From: Owenia fusiformis | Lineage: Eukaryota > Annelida > Polychaeta > Sabellida > Oweniidae | DNA: 64,000 bases | Assembly: GCA_903813345.2 (NCBI GenBank) | Contig: CAIIXF020000008.1 | Location: 8,456,366-8,520,365, forward strand | Direction: 5' to 3' | Part shown: positions 36,580-51,200 of the stretch, in pieces | How positions within the stretch are numbered: position 1 is the stretch's first letter | How the letters are laid out: every line of letters starts with the position of its first letter | Translations under genes and position numbers: made by a program | The notes under the pieces: generated by a model | What the model was told of the DNA's origin: nothing | Database searches by the model: none | The model's input: the letters and a program-made list of their open reading frames with translations, nothing else

Positions 36580-37000
36580 TGTGGCATTTCTGTGGTTTTT
36601 ATAACAGGATAAGCCCCTGTATCTGTCTCAAAGAGACCCTTTCTTTGAGATTCAGATATTTTACTTGTGAGGCTCCAAAGTTCCGGTCTTCCTTTAATAA
36701 TAATGCTAATTGTATATTCAGTCTAAAGCATTGCTTTAAGAAATGCCTGAAATTGTTATAACTGGATCTATTTACATAAGCATTTCTGTGGTTTTCATTA
36801 TTGGATATACCCCTACATGCTGTGCATCTGTCTAAAATAGACCCCTTCTTTATTAGGGGGATCATTTTGCCTATCAACCCTCTGTAGTCCCCATCCTTCT
36901 TTGATATTATGGCGCAAATTCAGCTGAAAATATTTCTGCAAGAAATACCTGAAATTGTGATAGTCGATCTATTTACAGAAGCATTTCTGTGGCTTTCATA
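36580..37000. repeat. About 200-bp tandem repeat, just over two units
   Basis: GCATTTCTGTGG recurs at 36584, 36780 and 36981, with matching AGACCC(C)TTTCTTT and GAAAT(G/A)CCTGAAATTGT segments in each unit. Identity is moderate. Confidence 0.7.
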
Positions 37001-40000
37001 ATGCAAACAAATATTTTTAAAAAGCATGGTACCAAGAAATACTTCAGCTGATCTGATACGGTTTTGTAATGTTTTATATAATACTTTTATTCTATTCAGG
37101 TATAATCTTCCCAAGTGATTGGTTTTGATTTTTAAGATTTCATTTCATCAACAAAATAAATACACCAAACTCTTACACACAGAATAATTTAGTTTGTACA
37201 TTTTTTAGTGTGCTCTGCCTATTTTGTATTTCTGGCTTCTTTCAATATCATTAGCTTTAAATTATCTTCTGAGAATTCTACAGATTTTAATATTGACATT
37301 GATTACCACATATTACAATGAACTAACTTGAATGGATTCATAAGGGACCCTGGGAAGTAATTACATTTTCTTGATATCTTTTCACTCATTTGGACATTAG
37401 GTTCAATAAACCATATTGTGGACAACTGGGTATAGACAATCCTTGACATCTCTGGATTTCATTATTTGTATTTTTGGATGTTGCCATTGGCGAGCTCTGT
37501 TATCAAATCATTTAATTTATTTAAACAAATGTTTTAATTGTAAACACCAAATTGCAGGTATATATACATGGAGCTCTTATGTAGGAATTTCCGAGATAAG
37601 TGAAACAAGTGACCTCATTCTTTCTAACTCTTGTTCAAACTCCTAAAGTTAAGATAAGTTGATTCTTCCAAGATATTGCCATCTACATTACGCCTGTATA
37701 AGGATATGACGTCTTCATTCAGGCTTTATTCCCTGTAGTGGTCGAATTGATTAGTCACTTGTGAAGGTTTATTGGATTCAGGGACTTGTGAATTGGTTAC
37801 AGTCTAACTAGTATGAACAGACTTGGGAAGTTTCTTTGGATGGATGTAATTTTCTGGTGTACTATTTTAAACTTATTGGATTGTATGTTTACCTTAGGGG
37901 GGAAATAGGCTAAATATGGGGGAAATAGAATAATTGACCTCTACCGCTATATACAGTGGAATCTAGATTTGTGCTAACATTTGTTGTTCTGACAGATTGC
38001 CTGATATATGGCTTCATTCTGTAGTTGAAGCGTGTGTGGGAATTGAAGACAGACTCGAACAAGGATCTATACAGGAATATTGTGTTTGAAAATCAATGAG
38101 GAACATGCAGCTTGAGTTGTTGACTCACAGAACAGAATTTATTGGAAATTACCAGGAGCATCATGAGTCTACAAAATTGCTCTTACATAGCATCTACATG
38201 GTACTTCTGCATAACAGGATTGTAATCAACTAAAAACACATCATTCATAGGATTGATAAGTTTAGAAATACAGTGCAGTGCTTAAAATTAGGATGACAAT
38301 TACTTTTGATGGATACTTTCGAGAGAACTTTCAGGGAAAAGGTATTAGTTGACGGAGAATTAATATTTTTTGAATTCTTATACTGGTACAGTTGAGAATA
38401 AGAAAAATGTTCTAACAAATTGGCAATTATTAATATTGTCTAATACTGCATATTGAACAGATGTGGTTCAGCTCTCTGTATTGATTTTTCACTACTGAGA
38501 TGAAACATCAGCTATCTTTCATAATTTTGGACGATTAACTCTAAAAGTAATTGGATTAGAAGTCATTTGGCCGGCCAATATCAATCAATTGTTATTCATA
38601 CTTATGCAATGTCATTGACTCAAGAGATGCATTTGTTACAGTATTTTCAATTAATGAATTTGTCGGTGTCCAGTTTCTCATATAGTAGGGACCTTTAGTG
38701 ATTCAAATTATTAGTAGGCAGATTTAGGCTTTTTATATCACTATCCAGAAATGGTGACGCATTGTTATAGCCTCAATTTTTTTATTAGTATCTTAAGTTG
38801 CTATCTGTAACAATTGTTACACTTTTGTTACAATTTGCGAGTAATCTTTAACAAAGTTTTGTTGTCAACTGCATCTAATTGTGGGATTGACACTCTTAAT
38901 AATATATGCAATCGTTTTGTCATGTAAATTCCTTGTTAGTTCATGCAATTTGCTTTTAAAGGGTTTTGATCGTTTTTCTGTAAAGTACAATGTAGTCAAA
39001 TGTTGCTCCCAATCTTCTCTAACAGCGGGCAATTCTAAACATTGCATACTAAAGTACAGAATATGGTTGGTTGATCATGCTGATATCATTGAGTTAAAGA
39101 CTTCAAACAATTCTGAGATTTCATTATGCGGAGGTTACTTTCAATTGTGAAGTAACACTTTCCCTAATTGTGATAAATTCAATAAAATCAAAGTCTCTTC
39201 CAAAGCTGTCTACTAAACTATTTAGCACTTAATCAATATCAGCTAACTTTCTGATATTTAGATAGCTGTGTCTAAAGATTTCTAACATTATATAAAACAA
39301 AATTGTTTCAGATATATCTATGAAGTGCCATGTTGTTTCTAGCCTTGTTTTAAACAAATATTCTAAAAATTTTCCCTATTTTGAACGATTCTTAGGTAAC
39401 TTCTCTGTAACTTCTTGATTTATTTAAAAGGCTTGATTAATGACTCATGAACTCAAAAGAAGAGTCATTTTGACCTGCCAAGGGATTAAATATGAAGGCT
39501 TATTGCTAGAGTAAGATGCACATATGATATTCCCCCATCAGACAGGGGGCTTTATCCAAAGAGTTGCCTGGCACTTGGGCTTCATTCTTGCTCAAGTACA
39601 CATAAAATATACCCTTGACCATTTCATTATATTATTTCATCTAATTATCACTGGAATTATTTTATGTGGATTTTATGTCCAGGGAATGGTGTTCTAGTGG
39701 CATTCTTAGTAGTTTGTTATATATACAGGTGACGTCTTGTAGAGATTGGATTTCCCTTAGTTCTTAATATAGTTTTCATGGTTTGATAAGACTCAATTAT
39801 TAACAAATACAAATGTATTTATATTTGCTCCTGAATTTAGAACATGCAATTTGGCATGGTAATTACAGAATTAGAAAATAAGTGGTCTATCAATCATTCC
39901 CTTACAATATAAATCATCATCATAATAGCAGGGCATGCCTGGTTAGACATCAGACCTAAGATCTATAGATATTATTTAGTATTCCTTGTTTCCCATATTA

Positions 40001-42126
40001 TCAGCTTTTAACACAATTTGGAAATATTTGCACAATTTGCTAATATGAACACATCTTAATATAAACCATATTTCTTATATTGTCACTTTACCATATCAAA
40101 TGTCATTGTAGATTTGACAAGAATCATGTTGCGTATTTTCTTAGATTTGACAAGATTTGTGTTTTGTGTGAAGCCTGTATTATAATAATACAATTACAAC
40201 CCCCATTCTATTTTTAACACAATCTGTGGTAGAAATGGTAGGAAGAAAAATGGGCAGGTATCTGAGGCGTTTCTATTCATGCAAAACTGGAAATAGAAGT
40301 TCCTGCTGAATAGTTCTATATATCACAAGATTACTTGGTTGATAAGACAAACAGGCGTTAACTTTTTTTATCTGAGTTCTTGTGGCATGTGGTCAAAAGT
40401 CCTGCTTTTTCAATAATAATAGCACATACTTAGTATCTGGTAAATATTCTCGACAGGGCTGGTCTTGGTTTTGGTTCTCTTAAGTGCCAAGTTAACATGT
40501 GGGATGCCCCGACTAATTTAGTACTTATCTTGTTACATAAATATTTTAAGATGTAATTTTGACATTTTGATGAAACATTCTCAAGGTTTTTACCAGAAGG
40601 TAACAACCAAAGAATCGTGCCAGGCATCACATGGCCTTACAAAGAGTCTTAAAACCATCCCAACCATTGATGGGTACTTCAAGATATGCTTGACCGAAGA
40701 GCCAAAATTCCATCATGTTTTGAAGGATTTTGGCCTTAGAAATTTTACAATATTAATGACCATTTTGAGGCTGTTGTCTCATTTTTTGTTTTTTTTTATT
40801 TCAAAACGCCTTCAAGTTGATTGATCTGGCTAATCTGACTATCAAATGAGTTTGGCAAAACTTCATCCCATTACACCCCTCTTTAATTATCTTGATATAA
40901 TTTGGGGTAATACGCTAATTTATTTTTAGTGTTTGGCTAAATACCTTAACAAAGATAAGAATTAATGGTGTGCTAAATAGAAGTACAGAATTGATATACC
41001 AGTATCTCTCAAAACCAGACCCACTTAGTCATGGTTTGGTAAAAAGAAAAGGCTTTTTTATTTTGCTAAGTTTAGCACCTGGGGTCTAGCACAAGATAAT
41101 AACAATAAACAGTGAATGTAATCATAATCACAGATCCATTTATTGCTTATGTTCATCTTCAGAAATAATTTTTTTTACCAAAGAGGCTATTTTTAAAGCA
41201 AGACCAAAAGCATTGTTTTATATAAATCAATGAAAGTTCAGACAAATCAATATTCCAATCAGTTTTAATAAACTATGAATTATTTTTCATCTGAGGTCAG
41301 CTGGGTCAGATAAATATAAAGAGACTATTCAGTACTAGTAAGATCATAATTCTCCCAGCTGGCCATCCCAGTCTGGCAATAAGGAGATCTAGACAAATTG
41401 CTCAGAATAACAGGTGTACCAACATACACTGCCATATGTAGGGGGTCATTTGTTACTGACCATCATCTAGACAGGCTTTCTCACTTTTCCATTATTTTCA
41501 AGTCATTCATGCCACAGATTCCATTGTGTAGTATCATATGTTATCAATGGAATGTAGGTATTTTGTGCTGTCACTGGAATTTAAGTATCTTGGTGTGGTA
41601 ACTTCAATGAATTTAATTAACGTTTCTTAAATTTCTGCATAATTATAATCTCATGTTGGATACTTCCGTCAATCCGCAGACAGGTAAATGAACAATCATT
41701 AATTAAATACCTGAATCTAAAAGTCCTACCTGTACATAAATCTCTCTCTTTTTCATGTCAATTTTATGAGAAATGTAGTCACTTCTGTGTCTTTTTTATG
41801 GAGCAATTTATGGTTATTTACTGTTGAAGTTCAGGTATTTCTTAATTTGAATAAAGATTCTGATCAGTCACCTTGTGTGGTGACACAGATCTGTATTAGC
41901 ATATGTTAACTTTTATGAATGAAGATAGCTGATGTTTCATCTCGGATACACTATTTATTTCCCTTCACTTGTACATGTTGTAGTCTAGGAGAATATAGAA
42001 ACACCAGTGCTATCCTATCATCTTTGGAGATATGGATATCAGAAACATTTCAAGTGAACAGTTGTTTGGAAATTAGCCTGGGATTATTCGTGAACCATGG
42101 GAGTGAAATGTGTACAGAATTTACAG
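37001..42126. other. Region upstream of the PLEKHG coding exon, no coding gene seen
   Basis: It may contain non-coding 5' exons and the promoter of the PLEKHG gene, but none can be placed by eye. Confidence 0.45.
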
Positions 42127-42224
42127 TATAAACACTGACTATAGATAGAATGGTTTGGTATACTTTAAAAATAATATGGAGCATGAAGACATTAATGTAC
42201 CTTTTGCTGATGATGAGCGTGTAG
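42127..42224 (+). promoter_or_regulatory. PLEKHG 5' leader with overlapping upstream ORF
   Basis: An ATG in good context at 42150 opens a 24-codon frame that ends at TAG 42222-42224, overlapping the main start at 42176 in another frame. A possible acceptor (tttacag) ends at 42126, so the exon may begin at 42127. An overlapping uORF would be expected to lower main-frame translation if this leader is transcribed. Confidence 0.35.
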
Positions 42225-45200
42225 CAATTGAGGAGTTCAATGATGATGAAATTATTACTGGACATGATGATAAAACTGAAATGAATGGGAATTTTGGTCC
42301 CAGTGATAAGTGTCAGAGTAATGCTGGTCCCAGACTTGCTGTGCTTGATGAATGTGAATTGAGTGATGATTCTACTGTAGGCTCACGTGAGTCACTCGTC
42401 CATGGAGAACTGTATGAACATAATGAGTTCGAAAGCTTTATTGATGAACTCGAGTTTGCGTCTGATGATAACAATGAAAATGGGGTGAAAGCAGAGAATG
42501 GACATAGGGATAAACCTATTGACAAATCAAATATTGAGAACAGTGTTAAACAAAATGCAGAGTCGAATGAACATTTAGTTATAAAGAAAGATAGCAATAT
42601 TAACAGTGACCTTAATGTGATAACTGATCCAAATACATTGGATTGCCCCTTAATGAATGATGATCTCAACTTAAAAGATAAAGCCAATATAAATGAAAGT
42701 GAAAATGAAGATGTGAATGAAAATGTTACAAGAGTACATAGTATCATACTTGAAGATGAAGAGGTCTGTGAATATTTTGAAAGTTCAATCAGTGATTGTT
42801 GGGACTACATGAATGGAAATACAAAAGTTGATAAATTGGAAGGTCTAACTTCAAATGTGACAGTTGATAAAGAACGGGGCTTCGGGAATGAAGGATCTCT
42901 TGACATTGGCACTCAAAACTCTTTTAATATAACATCAAGGCCAGAGTCCTTATGCTCAACATATAGGCATCATGACATGTTCAATACGGCTTTTGAAGTC
43001 CCCACCGGTGACATCACGAAACACCATATATGGTCAATAACTCCACAGCCGCTCCAATACCAGGCAGTCCAACAGTGTTTATCATCAATGACGTATATCA
43101 AAGAGCATAGCGAGATGAAAAAATCAAAAATTGATCAACCCCAATCCACAAATATCCCCAATAATGGTGACCTTCTTAAAAGTGATTTTAGACAATCACA
43201 CAAACAAACAGATAAAACCAAGATGGTCAGTGGGTTATCTGTATGTCAACATAATGAGAAGCAATATTTTACCCCACAACAGCTATATCAGTCAACTGAA
43301 GGAGCTCCTCATAATAGGAGTATGAACCCACAATGTGAAGTAGACTCACTAGATTCCAGTCATTCTAGCCACAAACGTAGCTCAAGTATATACTCCCAGT
43401 TATACAGCAATGATCTATTTGACTCCTCGTCAAGTGATGAGACATCTGGTGATGAAAATGAGGACTATTTTGAGCTCTTACCAGAAAAAGCTGTGAAGAA
43501 GCTGGGCGAACAAACAGATTCCAACTGTGTCAAAAATAAACGTGCCAAAGATAGTAATAGTCAACAAACAAAACAGAATGACGTCAGACATTTTACCGTG
43601 GATTATTCCTCCACATTTCTATCGCCAAAAATTGCACATAAACATTCAGGAAATTTGGAGAAAAATACAAATAATTCAAGTTCTCTAAGGAGTAATAAAG
43701 AACTCAGACCCTTACATGTGGAATGTGAATCAGGAACCACTTTAAGCTCACTAAAACCACTTGGATATATTATTGCTCCAATAAAACAACATAAGGGTAA
43801 TAATACAGACAGGGATAATTATACATTGAAGAAAGATGACCACATAAACCACAAAGATGCGACAACAAATCAAGCAACAAACAAAATGTGCATCATGACC
43901 GAGAATCATGAAAAATGCCTGATGGATGGTTGCAATAGGAGGATAAATCCTGATACAGGCAGAACAAGCACAGCCAATAAAGAAACAAATATAGATCAAA
44001 ATGAAAAAGTCATTTACAGCGTTAGAAGTGAATGTCATAAGGACATTTGTGTGAATAATACTACAATAGAGTGCAATGACAGTAAATCTGAAAACACAAT
44101 GGATTATCAGGATACCCAAATGAATATTTCAGATACCCACAGATCAACAGATATTGTAGCTCCTATATGTCAGCCAGAAGAAATCAGCATAGGACCAAAA
44201 AGTCCAGTTGCAAAGAGACATGGGACTAAAACTCCTGGCACACAAAGTCCTGGTACAATGAGTCCAGGAAAGGTGTCTTTATCTTCCAGCAGTCATTCTT
44301 TGGGTAAACTTTCATGGAAGGATTTTTTCGGTAGGTGAAATTATTTTTACAAACTCCTTTAGTTAATTCTACTTAACAGTATTCATTTGCAAATACATCT
44401 ATAATATTTTTACATGTGGTTTTGCATGTGGTTTTGAATTTTGAAAAATAGACACCATTATTATTGAGTCAAAAAGATTATTTTTTCAAAGATTGCTTCC
44501 TCTCCTTCCAATCCTTTCTCAAATTGTCCTTTAATGCTAATTGTCTGGCTGTTACATAAACGTATTAGTTTACGTGTTGGTTATAAAGAATGAAGGTGAT
44601 TAAGAATAAATATAATTGCATTTGTGAATGTGTTATAAAATAGTAATTAGTAGATTAACTTATTGTAAGGGTAATTTCTAGTGCCATGAGATAAGTGATA
44701 AGTGATGATGTCATATTAATCATTGGTTTTAAGGTAAGTGCTGTCTGACAATGTAACCTTACAACCTGTAGCCAGGTGATAGATATTGTACCCAGGTATT
44801 TTAGATTATACCCAGGTATTGTAGATTGTACCCAGGTTTTCACAATTCTAGATTTTATCCAGGTATTTTAGATTTATTAGGCATTTTACTTTTTTCCCAG
44901 ATTATTTATAGATTCATTTATCTTGATGTTATTCTTTCGGAAATGAGAGATCTTTTGAGAGATAACAGGATATTCACTGTGTAGTGTGTGCATGTAGCAA
45001 TGTGGAGTTGTGAACCTAGGTCTAATACGCTGATGTAATAAACCTGTACCTCGGTGGTAAAATAACAAATCTACCTGGTGATGTAGATGTTAATATAGAA
45101 ATATTAATAACATTGGGCATGTTAGAGTGGTTTAACTCAAGTCTAATTGCCAGGCAGGTTCAAGTGAAGGGCCTTTTATGTTTATAATACAGTCTATATC

Positions 45201-48200
45201 TGGACTTTATCAGTTGTTTGTACTAATTTCTAAAGGACCAAGGTCTGCTATCGTACTTACTAAATATAAGTGAAAACAAATTTATAACCTGGACCTACCC
45301 AGAATTTCATTGGTGCAGTCAATTGGTATAATTTGAAGGGTAGGGCAGAGTATGTGAAAGAGTTAATTTTTTGTCGATCTAGGAAATGGGATCAGGTTTA
45401 ATTTTTGGGGAAAATGAAGCACAAGAGTTTGTTCAGAATAGACTAGATGCAAGTAGAAATAATCTAAATATACTTCATTAAAATGTTTTTTACTGAAAAA
45501 TACTCTTCTGGGGTATCTAAGGTATGAAATGAGGATATCAAGATGGAAAGCATGTGTGCAAAATATTAAGATGGAAAATATTCATGTCATAAATATTGTC
45601 ATTGTGAATAATAGATGGCAAACCAATACATGGTTTATGGATTGATTTTTATGATGATATTGCAAATAATTTAGGCTAATGGTAATTTGTCATTCTTGAT
45701 TTGCTTTATGTTAGTTGAGATGTCTGGTTTTAGGAGATCTCATGAAGATGTGTCATATCCTTATCCAGGTATGTATCATGTACATGCACTTTAAAATTAA
45801 ATTAGATAATTACTGGTCAACATTTTTTGATACGTCTACCCAGTATGACACAGTGCAAGGTGATGATTAGGCGGGTTCAAGTTGACTGTCGACATACTCT
45901 TGACATTTTTCCTTAATATTTAAGGACCATTTTGATCCAAATTTACATCAGTAGCCCTACAACTGAGATAATATTAACTTAGCGATGTTACATGATATAA
46001 AATGCCTATAATTGCAATTTGTTTTTTAAATTGATATTTTGATTTTAAATCAAAAGAGGAGGCTGAAGTACACTAAGATATTATGCAGTTTACATGCCTT
46101 TATATGAAAACATCCTCAGAAAATTGATTATAGTATAGCTGGGACACAACAAGTCATGCCACTATCATTTCTTATTGAATATAGAATGTAATCATTTGTA
46201 TCCTCCCTCGTAAATAAATCAAATTCTGTATCCTCCTGTGTGAAGAAATTATGTAACAGAATCTGAAGGTGTTGAAAAGTAATGTGACTTCTGATATATA
46301 ACTTGTTGTTACCAGGGGTGGTCAAGGTTTCATAATAATCATAATATAACACCACTTGACACACTTGAAAATTTAGTTGATACTTCAATGAGCAGTCAAC
46401 GGTTCTTATCAGTTTCAATTAAGTGGATGGATCTGGACTTTTATTTTGGGAATTATGAAGAGTTTATTTATTTTGGTTTTTAACCTAATTCAGTCTAATT
46501 CTGTGAAGTGTTTTATATGATAAGTTGCAGGAGCCTTGTTTTAGGATAGTCCTAAATGTAGGGCTGTATCAGGATTATCCATACCCTTTGCATTCGTTTG
46601 ACTTCACTTCTTAAAAGAGAGCTTCTGTAGTTTAACTAGACTCTGCACGCAGGGTAGATTATCCAAGATGTAAGGTTGTACATTAGGGATTGTCCAATTG
46701 GGTTGTAACTTGCATTGGGATATGATGACACAACTGGAGTCTGTGTGAAGTTATGCCTATGCCAATCGATGTAGTGATTGTGCCAGTGTAATTATTGATT
46801 GTGCCAGTATATACATTGATTGAGCCAGTGTATGCATTGATTGAGCCAGTGTATGCATTGATTGTGCCAGTGTATGCATTGATTGTGCCAATGTATTCAT
46901 TGATTGTGCCAATGTATGCATTGATTGTGCCAGTGTATACATTGATTCTGCCAGTGTATGCATTGATTGTGCCAGTGTATGCATTGATTGTGCCAGTGTT
47001 TGCATTGATTGTGCCAGTGTATGCATTGATTGTGCCAGTGTATGCATTGATTGTGCCAGTGTTTGCATTGATTGTGCCAATATATAACAGTTAATAGATT
47101 GTTCGTGCACACATACTAGTTTTCTGCATGAGAAAAAAATTCAAATGCGCAGATATTCTGCATGAAAAAGTCTAATTCTGCATGAAATCCCAAATTTTAC
47201 AAGAAATTCTGAAACCAAAGGCTTCATCTGAATCATGAAATTGCAGGGAATTCAAATTTTGTGACATCATTTTTAAGTGGAAAGGTGGAAATTCGAGAAT
47301 ACGAGGGGGTATCATTAATTAGTGAGACTTTTTTGAGGCAGCATCTTATATTCATTCAATTGCAATAAAACTTGGTAGGTATATGCCCTTGGGAATAGGG
47401 TATTGAATGAACACACTCATTAATTTATTTTCATAGATACCTAGCAACAGTGGTTACCATGGCAACGGTTGCTAGGGGTTGGTGGATCAGCTAAAAAATT
47501 ACCAGAAACAAGGGCACTTTTTACTATGTAATTTTTTACAAAATGACAGTTTCTTTTCAAATTTTGTTTACACAGTGCCCTGAGGTGGTTGTTATGACAA
47601 CACAACCAATTATGATGTCATCTCTAGGACATGATGTCACACATGGCTGTGACATCAGAGACACGGCCATTTTGCAGTACTTTAGGGTGGAGCAAAATTG
47701 GCTAAAATAGGGATGAATTCCAAAGAACTCAATGTTAACATAAGATCTGTTATAAAATACAATGCAATCAGAGGTATTCCAGCACTAGACACCTTAAGGG
47801 GCCTACATGAGGTGTATGGACAGGAAAATGTGAAGCGGTCAACTGTTTACAGGTGGTATTCTACATTTAAAGATAATGGAAACCACACTGTTTTTGATGC
47901 TCCCAGATGTGGTCGCAAAGCTGAAACCGTGATTCCAGAAAACATCAAACTTATTGAAGATATGATATCTATGGATGGTAGACACACTATTACTGAACTT
48001 TGTATTATGTCTGGACTCAAATATTCATCAGTTCAAAAGATTCTAACCCAAGAGCTATCTATGACTCGTGTTAGCGCACGTTGGGTACCCCGACTTCTTA
48101 CAGGAGAGCAGAAAGCAGAAAGAGTCAGGATTTGTCAAGAATTAATAACTGCTCCGGGTCACTGGTCATGACGTCACATAGAAATCTCTTAAACCACTAT

Positions 48201-51200
48201 ATGAAAGAGTTAACTAATCAAACTACATGAGGATGTAGCATACTACCAAGATGTTATTTGGTGAAAATATCAATGCAATTGAAGCAAATTTGGTACTTGT
48301 CTCACTAATTAATGATACCCCCTCGTATATACAGATTTCACATTTCCCTTTGAAAATCCTCACAACACCAGTTTCTGATAACAAATGACTGTCTTAGGTG
48401 TCAAGGAGGGACAAATATGAGATGAGATTAGATGATTGACTGGAAAGATATTCAAGTATTCCGCAAAATCCTGTGCAAAAAATCAAATACTGCAAAAATG
48501 TGGCGATGCGGAATGACAAAATTCTAGTATGTGTGAATTTATTGCATCTGTAAGCTGCATTCAGTAGTTGTATCAGTGCACTTAATGATTGTAGAAGTGT
48601 TTGCATTCATTTCATTAATCTATACTAGAATTATGACAATTTACACCAAGTTATGTGAAACATATGAAAGTAAGTGAATAGTTTCATAAAATTAATTAAA
48701 ATTTCATCCAATATTATGCTCTATGGTATACCTTGTTACATAATTCTTCCGGTTGCTTATCTACATCAATAACACTATCAGTGAACACAGACCAGCAGAT
48801 ATTCCTATATAGAAGGATCTTATGTAATAATTATATGTAAATATGCACCCAATAACTTGTCTTGAGTGAAGTTGATATGTACTTCACCTTGGCAGCATAT
48901 ATAAGGAGGCCCCAGGTATATTTGGAGATAAAGAACTAAGGTGACATAGCCATTTTGTTGCAACAGTAGCGAAAATCAGAAAGTTTAATTTGAACAACAG
49001 ATTGCGTTATCTTAGATAATAATCCAATCAGTGACAAAGTACATAGAAATATTAAGAAATGACAAAGTCATGATATAGAAAAATATAAATTTTAAGACAG
49101 ATGAAAATATTTTGGCATAACTAAATATTATACCAAACTTAGATCATGGAAATGATAATTTTGGGATGTTACAACCTTTAGGTTGTTTCCATTCTGTTTA
49201 ATGCACCACCCCAATAATATTCTTGTCATTAGACCTTTATTTGTTTATTTTCTTCAATATTTAGTACAGTTTGGGAACCTAAAATTGATTTATATGACTT
49301 CCTTGTACATGATAGTGTTATGCACTTTGATAGATTTTCGCCAAAAAGAAGAAAATTTAGGGTTGGTGGGGGACCCCTTAATTTGGTTAAAAAAAATCTG
49401 AAAAAAATTCTCACGTTTTCCTTTTTTTCTCTTCACCAAAATACCATAGGAGGTCAGAATTTCTGAAAAAAAATCCCTTTGAGGCACCCTACCCAATATA
49501 TTGCTAAACTAATGCTAATTCCTCATACATTCACATGTTTTAGATCTTGTTTTGTACAAGACTGTACATTTTATTGGCCTGAATGATTGAATCATTTTCC
49601 ATGAATGTTTATATAAGAACAGTGCCTCATGTTAAGTACGATCTTTTTATAGATTGATTATCAAACTCAATAGGATATTTATTTAAACTAGGGTCTTAAC
49701 CCCCCCTGGAGAAAAACACACAATGATCCCTTTGGTATCTTTCTCTGGGTTAGAGAGTGTGTAGTAATTTTGGGTCATGTTATGATCATAGCTGATGAGG
49801 CATAAACTATCCCATGCACTTTTAATAGAAACTTTTCGAATTGGATTATAGATTCTCTGTTGAATACAGTTGAACATGCTGAGATTTTCGAGGAAATATG
49901 TGAATGAGGGAAAAAACACCTCCAAGTCATGGTAGATGACAAAAAATCCTTTTAGGCACTTTTGGAATATTGAAGATAAGTTTTTACTTATACTATAAAT
50001 GTGAGATTATGCATTAAAGAAAGAACCACAAGAGGCGGTCATAAAGGTACTGGTGGTGTTAGATTCTTTTATTATGGCCTACAATTATTTGATATCTAGA
50101 CTATAGTATAATCCAAATCCTTTATGTACACATCTTGTTAGTGTGTTAGGTAACATAGTAGTCTTGCCCATGTTGCAACAATATTTTGCATTATATTTAT
50201 ATTATCTGGGATTAACTGTATGTATGTACTATACGTATGGATCAGATTATAACCAACCCTGGGCTCGCTTATAATATTATACTCAATATGTCATCATTTT
50301 GGCCTTGTTTTTTCAACATATTTTATTGCAATTTGAGATTGAAATTCTCAAAAGTTTGCTATTATTGTCTACATTGTTTCATAATTATGCATTTGAATAA
50401 ATATTCAGTTTCATGAGTTTTTTTCTTAAGGGGAATTAAGTGGGATAATGGTCTTAACTGATTGCTCCGGGTTTATATATTTAAGCATCAACGAACAATG
50501 GAGAAATGTTCAGAGTAATACAAGAAATAATCAGATTTTAATGATTGTTTGTTGACATATATAAGGTTAATGTTATATTGGGATAAGTTCTGGAACTTTA
50601 AACAGCAAATATAAAGTCATATTTATATTATATCCAAATGTAATTCTTATATATTCACTTAAAAGTTTCAATGAATTAAAGTAGTTTCCTAAATTGAAGA
50701 CTATTGGCCATAACAGATTCAAGCGCATTAGTCAGTTTAAGATAATATGTATAAGTTGTACTTTGCTTTCTAAATAGATGTCTCTATAAAAAATGATATC
50801 ATTTATCTTTATCCAAACGAGTTTGATTGAAATTATCAATTATAGTATTTGAAAAGTATTCTTTATTTCTGTCTACAACAGTTTGTTTGGACAATAGAAT
50901 GTCTCTGTTGAATTTCTAAATCTGCATAACAAATAATTCTAACTTATACTACTACTAAGTTTTATTTCATGACCAATGACCAGCAAAACACTTATATCTG
51001 ACAATGGTGAATTAATTAATTCACATGCTGATTGCCGAAGATCAAATTATAAGTGATTGCAGTTTTATGTTCAGATATGTCCAATAGCAGTTGAAATCAG
51101 CGAATATTGATTAAGTAAAATAGCCTTAGAGCTATGTATAGCTCCGATCAGTTTGTCAATACACACAAGCTGTCAATGTGTGCGGCCACTTCTCAACTAC

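Larger units (their letters stand above)
47108..48535. mobile_element. Older TIR element hosting a mariner insertion
   Basis: CACACATACTAG at 47108-47119 and its complement at 48524-48535, with degenerate TTCTGCATG-like subterminal repeats on both sides. It would be about 400 bases without the insertion at 47302-48325. Confidence 0.5.

Noticed and set aside
43751-44119. 122-codon minus-strand frame inside the large PLEKHG exon
   Set aside because: Antisense shadow of the coding exon; no domain.
46757-47110. Repetitive open frames on both strands
   Set aside because: By-product of the 21-bp minisatellite; no start context, splice sites or conserved protein.
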